Source: Takakia lepidozioides (lineage: Eukaryota > Streptophyta > Takakiopsida > Takakiales > Takakiaceae). From it: DNA of 60,000 nucleotides. The stretch is taken from NCBI GenBank assembly GCA_030704615.1, contig CM060731.1, positions 39,496,001 through 39,556,000 on the forward strand, given 5' to 3'. The translations under genes were made by a program, and so were the position numbers. How positions within the stretch are numbered: position 1 is the first letter of the stretch; each line of letters begins with the position of its first letter. The notes under the pieces are model-generated. The model did no database searches, was not told the DNA's origin, and worked only from the letters and a program-made list of their open reading frames with translations. Below are positions 20,090 to 30,246 of this stretch, piece after piece.

Positions 20090-22151
20090 GAGCAGGTTAG
20101 ACAAGGATAGAGGAAGGTGTCTGTCTCCCCAGCAGCTCGAAACCCCAAGCCCAAGGTTACCAGCTGTATGTGCAGGATTGGAACAGAGGAAAAGAAATGC
20201 CATCCTCGAGCTGGAACTTCACCAATGAAGCAAGGATACTTCATCCTCCAGTCAGGAACTTGGAATGGGACATGTGGGAGACAACAGACGCTGAGCTGCA
20301 AGTGAGGTACTTTACTGACACTGGTAGCTGTGAGACTTGACTTTAGAGGAAAGAGATTCATGAGCCCAGTGACCTGGCGATATGCAATAGTTGGCAATGG
20401 AGGGACCAATTGTTCAGATGCAGATGGCAGTTGAGTAGAGAATGAAAGGATATGAGGTAGTTTGGAGCTGCAACAGGGAGAAGAGAAGGATTGTGTTACT
20501 TTGGGAAAGAAGAAAGCATTTGAAACTGAAGTTTTGTGTAAACAAGATAGTGAGGAGTTCAAAACTTCTCAAGGGCCTTGGAGGATGTGGTAGTGTATGA
20601 AATGAGAGATCGGATGGCTGGTAGAAAGTGGTGCCCCTTTCACTCTGCTCATTAAACAGGGGAGTCCCACTGTCTCAATGTATAAGTGAAGCTACAGAAA
20701 GTGATGGATTTGTGGGCCTTCTCCTATGGCCAGAGCTACGCAGCTTGGTAAGACAATGTCCCAAGTTTCGAAGTAGTCAATTCTTTGTTGCGAGTGAAAT
20801 AAATTGATTTGTGTTCTGGATTACACAAATACCTTTGCGAGTTTTCCTCACACTGGCAAAGTAAGTGATCTTCAATATCCAAACATTTTTCCTTTCTTTG
20901 GGGGTCAATTTCGTGGCTTGTCCCATGCATTTTGTTCATTTCATGAGTATGTCACATCCACTCTTCTCTCTGATGTTTGTGCGGGATGTAGTGGCTTTTA
21001 GGCATTTCAGCTCCAGCTGAACTGAGATCAATAATACTAAGCTGACATTTCATTGAGCTTGCTCCGTAACAAAGACTGAACATCGATGCCTGGGGTAAAG
21101 AGTTTATTCATGTCTTGTGTTGCATACACAACCAAAGCTTCTTTTCTGTCTATATGAGTGGTTAATCTCTCTCCCAGTTCGTTCTCCATGGGGGAGCAAA
21201 GTACCAACAACGATGACCAAGTGGAGTATTTACTTCTCTAACTTTCACCCCGAGCTCCTGAACTGTCAGATTTTCTGTTGGGTTTTCTTTTAGTGATTGT
21301 AGTGGGCCTTAGTATTGATTGGCTCAAAACAGCTCACCTGGTCATCGTGTGAAGTCAATGTCACTGTAGTGGTTGGTTAGATGCTTGGATTTCACTGGAG
21401 TAGAGTTGGCCAGACGCCCATGCCATGCAGCTCCTTTCAGATCGGGTCAAGGCCAAGTCTAAGTTTCATTTGGCAGTGGTCCAATCTCTGACGGATCTCA
21501 GAGTCCCACTCCTCACTAGTGGATGTCGCTGTGCTAGACTTGCAGGTCTCAGTCGAAATGCACTCATTGACCATTACCTTTGCACATTGGCTGGGGTGAA
21601 CCATGAGTGGCAAAAAGTGATGCTGTGCCCCACTTGCCTTTAGTTGACCCTCTGCATAGAGCTCATCGGAACATTGTCACAGATTGTGGATGTCACAGCT
21701 TTGTCACAGCCAATGCAAGTTCAGCGTTGCTCAAGTTGGTCAAGTCACATCGAGAAGCGGCATCGATGTCATGATCATAAGACTCAACACTGTCACACAG
21801 AAAAGACAGATGTTCACGAAAAGAGAGAAAGAAATTCTTCTTGCAGCGCTCCTGAGGTAATTTGACCCCATACAACAGTTACTCACCTCTCCCTTTGAAA
21901 ACCTGACATGCTATTCACCTGGGTTATTCAGCTTCACGATAGCATTTGAAGAGCTTTAGTTGCAATGCGATTGTGCCGACACAAAATTCTCGCAACAATT
22001 CCTAAACTATCTGATCTGTAAGAGAGTATAAGCCGTCAAAACTTTCGACACCTTAGAATGCCTACATGGGTCAAATCACATGGAAGAAAACAATTTTGGA
22101 GAAGACTCCTGATGTGGAGTGTGAAAGAAAGAATGAAGTTTTGCTGTTGCG
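20090..22151. other. Region between convergent F-box genes
   Basis: The region covers the 3' flanks of both F-box genes and about 2 kb of moderately AT-rich DNA. Open frames are short and lack family resemblance. No transposon ends or RNA genes were recognised. Confidence 0.4.
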
Positions 22152-23599
22152 TCAGACAGGGGTGTCCAATGATGGCTGGAACACAAACATGTCTTGCACA
22201 CAAGGGGCCCTCGTGAATTCTGGGCACGTCGGTAGCCATAGCCACGAGCTTTGCAAGAGGTTGTGGACGAGCATGAAGGCGCCATCGTAGTGTGAGAGAT
22301 AGATGAGGTCCCCGTGGGCCACGCAGTTGAAACAGTCCAATGCATCTTTCCTGTTAAAGAACTGCTTGCACATGGGTTCGGGCATGGAGCTCATGGCCAC
22401 CCACTGACCCTTGGCTTGATCCAGTCCCCATACGTGAATGCTCGTGGGCTTTCCTTCCTGGCCCTCCTCCCAATGTTCGTCATATCCCGCGACCATCAGA
22501 AGCCGGCCAACCCACTCAACCAAGTGAGGACACACGGCCCCTGAGGGCATAGGGGCATCAACCTTATCCCACAACCGTGTCTCTGTATCGAACGAGAGAA
22601 CCACGTAGGGGAGGCATGCTACAACATACAGGATATCCCCGCAGAACACACCATAGGTTTCTAAGCCCCCTACCCAGCGTGGAACATTCTCAGCCTTCTT
22701 CCACGCATCCTTCGAGGAATCATACACTGCGGTTTGGTCCGACTGGCGGCCGTAGCCCATCACTACAATCTTATAGCTGCTGGATCCACTTTTTACTACC
22801 ATAGCGGTGGAGTACGGCGGTGTTTCTTCTCTGGGCATGCTGGGCAACTCCTTCCACGCCTGTTTACAATAAGACAACATAAACAGGAGTGTTGAATACT
22901 CGGGCACCGGGCATGAATTGGTGTTGATCCCCCTTATTACCTCCACGATCCATCCATTGTCCCCCATTCATAAAAACAGCTTGAAAGGATCCCAAATATA
23001 ACTGGGGCTTGACAACTAATCAATGAGACCTTCGGCAATCTAAGCGACGCCATTCATCTCAGTGAAGAATGCTATTGATTGCACAAGGAAAGACTGAGAC
23101 ATCTGCGGGGGAGAAGTGGGAATGGCACAATTGGAGGTGTTCCAAAGGCCAGGAAACATACCTTAGTGAGGGGATTACAGACGCAGAGCCCAGACCAGTG
23201 GGCCGTGTTCAAGTTCACACACACAAGACCTCCGGCGCAGGCGACTAAGGAAACATCCGGGATGGTCAATGAATCCCGATAAGCCTTGGGTAGAAAGCGA
23301 GAGGGTGCAGACACTGGGTGGCCACGAATAGGAACGCAGACATCATGCCATTTGCTCGCTACCGGATTGAAAGCTGCCAAGCAGGAAGAGGCGGCGATCC
23401 CGCAGATTTTGGAGAACAAGATAAAATGGGGTGACCCAGATGAGGTATGCACGCAGAGCTGACGAAACTCCCTAGAAAGGATCAGAGAGTTCCAAGATTT
23501 GCAAACTGATCGAAGTCGCAGAAGGCTGGTGGCAGGCAGCAGTGTGAGTATCCTCTCTATCAGAGACTCCGGGAGGTTCCTCCACACCCGTTCGTCCAT
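22152..23599 (-). CDS. F-box/kelch-type protein, two exons
   Basis: Exon 1 is 23599-23162 (ATG to 'CTAAG|gtatgt') and exon 2 is 22859-22152 ('aaacag|GCGTGG' to stop). Phase is kept and the product is about 381 residues. The N-terminus has an F-box at about residues 5-50 ('LPESLIERILTLLPATSLLR', 'SVCKSWNSLI'). The C-terminal part has kelch-like segments ('AVYDSSKDAWKKAENVPRWV', 'VVLSFDTETRLWDKVDAPMP', 'RLLMVAGYDEHW', 'IHVWGLDQAKGQWVAM'). The predicted role is a substrate receptor of an SCF ubiquitin ligase. The substrate is unknown. Confidence 0.85.
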
Positions 23600-24013
23600 T
23601 TCCGTCTATTGATATCGGTGTGGTCAGAGAGAGAAGAGCTTGAACAGACAAAAAGAGGCAACAACAGAAACTAATAGCCCGTATTCGCAAAAAACCAATC
23701 TTTCTCTCCCCCTCTGCTAGCTTTCAACTTTGCTGATCCCTCGTCTCCCTCTCTAGCTTTCCAACATAGCAGTTTCCTGCCACACTGAACCTCTTCAGAC
23801 ACACACACACTCTGACCCGCACTGTCCCTGTCTTCCCAGTTCCTTCAACCTCTCTCGCGTCTCCCTAGCTTCCTATGGCATCACATGATCAATCCACTCT
23901 AACAACATGGTAGTAAACTAATGGCCTCTCAATCTCACAGACACTGCTCATCACGATTCTTTCACACGTTTCACAAATCCACTTCCGCCTTCTCTCTTCT
24001 TCCCCCCCAACCC

Positions 24014-24045
<32 letters not shown>

Positions 24046-26625
24046 GCGTCCAGAATATGGGTGAGACTTTCTCTAGATGTCCCAATGAGTGTATACACAC
24101 ATTTCCTCAGAACCTGGAGGATGACCAACACTGCAATGAGTTGCTCTGCCACACAAGAGACAGTAGGGTCTGTCTCTCTCCCCTCTCCACCTGCACTACA
24201 CAGCATAGCTCGCAGACTGATGATGGAGGATCGGTTCGTCTCTCTTCCCCCCACAGTAGAGAGGGCAAAGTGATAGAGGCAGCAAGGTGGCGGCCTGCAT
24301 AACAGAAGCGCAACTACAATATAACCGCAGCCAGTTAGCGTTAGTGAGCCGGGCAGCCCTCCCCGCCGTCGATTGCTCGCTGCCCGCCTCATCGCGCATA
24401 TTACACCCAGAAAAAGAAATACGACAACGTTGTCCCTGATATGCGATAATAATTACTTGATATTGCAGCTTCGTGATGATGATAAGTCCTTCATTTTGAT
24501 AATTACTCGCCCGCTGCCTCGTGATAATGACTCCGATAAGTACATTAGTACCTCGTATTACGGTATTTGCGATATATCAACATTTCCTGTAATTATTATT
24601 TATATGGCAGTACTGGGGATCGCCACGCCGCTGATAAGTTATAACTTAAGCCAAGAGAGGGTGATAACGCGCTGAAGGCGTACAGCTCCCGGCTCCCTCT
24701 GCAGCGACAAACATGTCTCATCGTCTCATAACGTGCCACGTGTCCAGATCTATGGTCAACTGTGGTTAGGTTAAAGTTACTTCCCGGTTTAAAGACTATA
24801 TTAAGTATTTCTTGTATTAGCTACATAGTCTTATCTTATTTCAAGATGAATAAAGTAGTTGATTTAAAGAACGTTATTTTTCTCCTTTCATATGAGCTTG
24901 GCAAAAAACATTTTTAAAGAATAGATTAAAAATTAATGCCCCATTTCTATGAAAGAAAAGTTAATAGTAGTTAGAGGTAATCAAGTAATAAGAGTAGTAA
25001 ATGTTTTATTTTTATTTAAAAAAAAACTTCAAGACTCGTGAGAAATACATTTTTTTCCTCATTTATAGATTTGTTTTTAAAAAATAGAATAGATCTGGTA
25101 TTTTCTAAATGAAAGAGAGAAAAAAAAAGAAGAAATACAAGATATAGAGCTGGCAAGGTGGCGGGGTATAAGAGAAATACGAGCAAGGGTACTATAGGCA
25201 GTACCTACGTATGATATGAACACCTCGCTGCCCGCGTTCTTTAATTATGGCTCTCCGCTACTCACTACTACCTCACTACTCACTAGTCAGCGCTAACCAC
25301 TAGACCCGTGTACCCGGCTAGTGACTAGTGACGGGTTAGTAGGGGTTAGGGAGGGGTTAATAAGGGGTTAGTAAGGGAAGGCGGGGCCGGTAGAATGCGC
25401 GCGCGCGGGAATGGCAGAATAGTACATCGACGACACGTGGCACCGCATCATGCGGTACTTTGCCCGCGCGGTTGATGTAGGTCAAAAGTAAGTTGTGGTC
25501 AAAGGTCACGGACGGAGTATCGTTTTCATTCATCCAGATGGCCGACGGAGATTCCATGTACCTCGGACAGGCAGGTCTGTCGGGAGGGGTCGCTAGATTG
25601 TATATCCAGAGTAAGAGGGAGTGGGGAGGATTTGACGCCACGAGGAGCCCCATGCTGCTGGAATCCGGAGACAATGCGAAAATACCATCAGATTGCACGT
25701 GTCATTTTTTATTTTTTATTTTTGGCAAAAGATGGATGATAGCCCTCAGAAACTTGTTAAAAAGGGTAAGGAAAAAATAACGATGAAGGCCGATAAATGG
25801 AGGCCGATAAACGAGACATTGCTCCAAGAGTAACCTAATCGAGATGAAGAAGGAGAGAGGACAGAGGGTGACAGAGATATATGGAGGAGTGAGTGCTGAA
25901 GGAGGGAGAGGAAGGTATGTGAGGGAAGAACTATAGTCTATCTACATGCTCCCCCTCTTGCGCATAGGCTGATCCAAGGATAATTGAGCCTGAGATTTGC
26001 CCTTTCTGAAACTTGGGCGATGGCACCAGTTCACCTCTGACTCCTCACCTTCCAGTGGAGAGCCCCGGTGCTATTCGAGCTTCCAGCATTCCGGGAGAAA
26101 CCAAAGGAAAAAATAACCTCTGAGAGCCATAGAGGCCAACAAGCGAAGGGGCAGCAGCCCGAGACCCCCCAGGGCAGAGAGGCCAGACATGACCAACTGC
26201 CATAAAACACAAAGGACCTCAATGCCATTTCCCATTTTCCATCCTCCTTTTAATTTGGCTTCACCTCCACTGCCTTTCTCCAAGGGAAAAAGAGAGTGGT
26301 ATCATTCCCCAAATTTTTACATATAACATAAGGCCGTCTTACAAATGGTCATGGACTCAGAACTAGAGAGGTATACATTGGGTTTCCCCCAATATAGCCA
26401 ACCCAGCTATAACACTATAGAAGGGGCTCAACTGATCAACAATGTGTGGGTACCCGAGGACTTTATCAAGTCTTTGGGGGATTTGGGCACCTGCATTGCC
26501 CCTATTAGCCATTAGAAGGTGTTCATCTTCCAAACGGAAGGCCGTAGCCTTTTGGGGTGAAGTGCAATGTTGGCGGATATTTATATTTTTTAGTATCCGC
26601 CGGATTCCGCCAGTTTCGGGTATTA
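23600..26625. other. Gene-free interval with microsatellite and AT-rich DNA
   Basis: 23600-24400 is the probable promoter of the minus-strand F-box gene. It has a C-run followed by (CT)n at about 24005-24045. 24400-25200 is AT-rich. 25300-25430 has G-rich 'ggggttag'-like phrases that are too irregular to be telomeric. 25700-26640 includes the 3' flank of the PPR gene. Frames at 25357-25698 (-) and 26363-26629 (-) show no domain. Confidence 0.4.
24003..24045. repeat. Poly-C / (CT)n microsatellite
   Basis: An interrupted run of C followed by about ten CT units, upstream of the minus-strand F-box gene. CT-rich tracts are common near plant transcription starts, but distance (about 400 bp from the ATG) gives no proof of function. 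Confidence 0.8.
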
Positions 26626-29600
26626 TCAACCTGGCTCCTTTCTAAACCCTCTGACCTTCATTTTTCTCACCTTTGCACTATCGTCCCACCTGCCGGCTGC
26701 GGCATAGATGTTTGATAGCAACACATACGTTGCGGCATCCTGTTCATCCAACTTGAGAATAGATGTTGCTGCACGTTCAGCCATCTCCACATTGCCATGG
26801 ATTCTGCAGGCACCAAGCAAGGCCATCCAGACCACAACATGCGGCTTGATTGGCATTTTGTTAATGAAGTCCTCTGCCTCGTCCAATCGACCCACACGGC
26901 CAAGAAGGTCCACCATGGAGCCAAAGTGCTCTAGTGCTGGAGTGATGCCATGATCTTGACTCAGGGAGTCAAAGTAGTATTTGCCTTCATCCACTAGGCC
27001 AGCATGGCTACATGCAGAGAGGACACATAGAAATGTTCTACTGTCCAGCTTCAAGCCTTCCACTTGCATTTCTTCCACTAGTTGTAGGGCCTCCATATCA
27101 TAACCATGCTGGGCATATCCTGCGATCATTGCGTTAACAGAAACCACATTTCGTTCAGCCATGTTGTGGAACACTCCTTCTGCATCTTCGATGCTGCCAC
27201 ATTTGGCATACATGTCCACCAGGGCAGTGTTCAGAATGACATCTGGTACAATTCCAGCTTTCACCATGTCACCATGGACCTCTTTTCCCTTTTCCAGAGC
27301 TGCCAGGCTCGCACATGCATTGCAAACGCAAACGAACGTGATGCGGTCGGGCTTCACCCCCTCCTGCATCATTTGCTCATATGTCTCCAAAGCCTCCATC
27401 CCGCACCCATGTTGTGCATATCCTGCAATCATCGCGTTCCACGACACCACATCTCGTTCAGCCATATTGTCAAACACTCCCTCTGCAGCTTCGATGCTCC
27501 CGCATTTGGCATACATGTCCACCAGGGCAGTGTTCAGAACGACATCTGGTATAATTCCAGCTTTGACAATGTCACCATGGACCTCTTTGCCCTTTTCCAG
27601 GGCTGCCAGGCTCGCACACGTATTACAAACGCAAATGAATGTGACCAGATTGGGTTTCACCCCTTCCCACACCATTTGCTCATAGGTCTCCAAGGCCTCC
27701 ATCCTGCACCCATGCTGCGCATATCCTGCTATCATTGCATTCCAGGACACCACATTTCGTTCAGTCATATTGTCGAACACTCCCTTTGCAACTTCGATGC
27801 TCCCACATTTGGCATACATGTCCACCAGAGCAGTGTTCAGAATGACATCTGGTACAATTCCAGCTTTGATGATGTCACCATGGACCTCTGTGCCCTTTTC
27901 CAGGGCTGCCAGGCTTGCGCATGCATTGCAAATGCAAACGAACGTGACCTGGTCCGGCTTCACCCCTTCCTGCACCATTTGATCATATGTCTCGAAAGCC
28001 TGCATCCTGCAGCCATGCTGGGCATACCCTGCAATCATTGCACTCCAGGACACCACATTTCGATTAGGCATATTGTCAAACACTCGCTTGGCATTCTCAA
28101 TGCTGCCGCATTTGGAATACATGTCCACTAGGGTGTTGTTCAGAATGACATCTCCTACAATCCCAGCTTTGATGATGTCACCATGGACCGCTTTGCCCTT
28201 TTCCAGGTCTGCAAGGATTGCACATGCATTGCAAACGCAAGCAAACGTGATGTGGGTGGGCTTCACCCCTTCCTGCATCATTTGCTCATACGTCTCCAAA
28301 GCCTCCATCCCGTACCCATGCTGTGCATATCCTGCAATCATGGCGTTCCACGACACCACATCTCGTTCAGCCACACTGTCGAACAATCCCTTTGCATCCT
28401 CAATGCTCCCACATTTGGCATACATGTTCATCAGGGAAGTGTTCAGGACAATATCTGGTACGATTCCAGCTTTGATGATGTCACCATGGATCTCTTTGCC
28501 CTTTTCCAGGGCTGCCAGGCTCGCACACGCATTGCAAACGCAAATGAACGTGACCCGGTTGGGCTTCACCCCTTCCCACATCATTTGCTCATATGTCTCC
28601 AAAGCATTCCTCCCACACCCATGCTTGGTAAATCCTGCCATCAGTATATTCCACGTGATCAAACCTCGCTCAGGCATTTTGTTGAACACTTGGTGTGCAT
28701 CCACAATGCTCCCGCACTTAACATACATGTTGACAAGGGTGTTGTGCAGAAAAACGTTTGGCTTGAATCCACTCCGGATAATGTGATCGTGCACCTGCTT
28801 TCCAGCTTCCAGGCCTCTCCTCTTGATGCACTCATGCAAGAGACAGACGTAAGTATCTGAATCTGCTGACATGCCTCCTTGGTTTAAAGTCTGTAGAGCC
28901 TCTTTCAGTCGCCCTGCCTGACATAACATCCTCACATGCCCAGAAGTGCCAGAAGAGGCATTGTGGACTCCCTCTCTTGGTCCTCTTTTGGAAGCTGTGG
29001 TCATGGTCGAGGTGCCTGATTTTATCAACTGTACTGCTGCTGCTTCCAGTTGACCATCTACCCATGCAGGTTTCTTGTAGCTCTCAATGCACAGGGAATC
29101 ATAGGCAATTTTGTACCTGAAATTTGGCACTCTTCGATGAATCTGGACCCACGCTCTATCCCTGCTCCTTCAGCTATCCCTGCCTCTGCACAAATCATGT
29201 ATAGATCCTCGCATTGCTGCTAGCAGCTGACAATAACACCCTAGATTTGTTCTAGCAAACACCCCAACCCTACCTATCACACACTAGTTCCTATGCTGAA
29301 TTGCTCCCAGGCCTTTAAAAATTGCGCTGGGGACAGAGAGGATGACAATTTCCAAGAAAGCTTTGCATTGCATCTTGTTATCTGCTTCTCTCTGTAATCT
29401 AAAGAGGCATTCACCTTTTTGCCTCGATTGTCCCACCATTGACTGGAGTCTGCAAAATATTGCTTCCAAAGCTTCTCCTCCTCTCTGTACTTTCCACATT
29501 TTCCTTGACCTTGAGTCATGAAAGTAGCTAGCTTTTCTTTCACCCACGGAGAAGTCAACCAACCATCAACCCAAAATGACCTCTTGCGTGTGCTGCTTGT

Positions 29601-29864
29601 GTCTATAGTCTGGTGATCTTGGATTTGTCTTGCAAATGCGGTTGTCCCACCATTGTGAAGGATCTTTAAAAAACTCGTGCCTGCGCTGCTCCATGATCCA
29701 CGGTAGACCTTGTCAAGGCTACATTCCCACCATTGTGAAGGATCTTTAAAGAACTCTTTCCAGCGCTGTTCCGTGCTCCAGCTTTGACCTAATTTGAATG
29801 GCATCTCTGAAGAAGCCATAGCCACCATTGGCAAGGGGGACGAGAGGACAGGGTCTTGCGGCAT
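26626..29864 (-). CDS. PLS-class pentatricopeptide-repeat (PPR) protein with PDF-motif N-terminal exon
   Basis: Main exon about 29116-26626, after the acceptor 'aatttcag|GTACAAAATT'. It encodes more than 820 residues of alternating P, L and S motifs. Five blocks of about 101 residues are almost identical ('NAMIAGYAQHG', 'EGVKPD.(I/V)TF', 'LEKGKEVHGD', 'DMYAKCGSIE'). An E-like segment follows ('YVLLSNIYAAAGRWDDSAKV'), and the protein stops at 'RKEPG', so E is truncated and DYW is absent. An upstream exon (29864 to about 29285, donor probably 'AGT|gtgtga') holds PDF-like motifs ('WKEFFKDPSQWW', 'WKQYFADSSQWWDNR'). These are known from organellar OSB proteins and some PPR proteins. The expected role is sequence-specific RNA binding (editing, splicing or stability) in chloroplast or mitochondrion. 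The PDF exon carries an internal duplication that shifts frame, so the N-terminus may be damaged. Confidence 0.8.
27085..28680 (-). repeat. Five near-identical ~303-bp PPR triplet blocks
   Basis: The block that begins at the 'VVSWNAMIAGYAQHG' motif and ends at '(N/D)M.ER(D/N)' recurs about every 303 bp. It contains one P, one L and one S motif. Blocks differ mainly at the code positions and a few other residues, which points to recent unequal duplication inside the gene. Confidence 0.8.
29640..29790 (-). repeat. Duplicated PDF-motif segment
   Basis: The stretch 'accattgtgaaggatcttta' with neighbouring 'gcgctg(t/c)tcc.tg.tcca' occurs twice about 85 bp apart. The second unit reads 'EFFKDPSQWWDNR' only in a different frame from its flanks. 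This indicates a tandem duplication that was not a multiple of three. Confidence 0.65.
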
Positions 29865-30246
29865 CGGGAAGACGATGCCATCCTATCATCCATCATCCAT
29901 CCATACGTCCATCCATCATCCGTCCAGTCTAGCCCGAACGAATGTCATCCATCATCCATCCGCCAGAATAGGGAGCCCAGATAAATTTCGACCACTGGTA
30001 TCCAGATATTCGGATTTTGCGGAGTGCCACTGAGCGGCGGTCCCGGGATTGTCTACGACCCGCTATAATCGGTCACCACCAAGTCACATTGTATAAAAAT
30101 GGGAATAGTTTGAAGTTGAGTTGAAGAGCAAGGAGATCGATCCCTCGTTGAACCCGGCATCTGACCTGGAGTAGGAGGTTTCCGGTTGTCGTCTCTCCGC
30201 TAAGTTCCAACAGGGACAGTGCAGCGCGTGTGTGGCTCGTGGAGAG
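29865..30246. promoter_or_regulatory. Shared divergent promoter region, PPR (-) / HCF101 (+)
   Basis: Only about 380 bp separate the two presumed start codons. The interval contains CCAT-type short repeats (about 29880-29960) and no coding signal. Both products are expected in organelles, so co-regulation is possible. No specific element such as a G-box was confirmed. Confidence 0.45.

Noticed and set aside
24900-25140. AT-rich tract as a possible origin or matrix attachment region
   Set aside because: Only base composition supports it; no specific motif set was found.
25330-25430. G-rich 'ggggttag' phrases resembling telomeric repeats
   Set aside because: The spacing and units are irregular (agtagggg, agggaggggttaataagg), with no run of TTTAGGG or its complement; it is likely low-complexity DNA.
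27106-28860. Long plus-strand open frames (up to 341 aa) opposite the PPR gene
   Set aside because: They mirror the repetitive PPR coding strand; the residues show no family pattern, and the minus strand has the clear PPR motifs.
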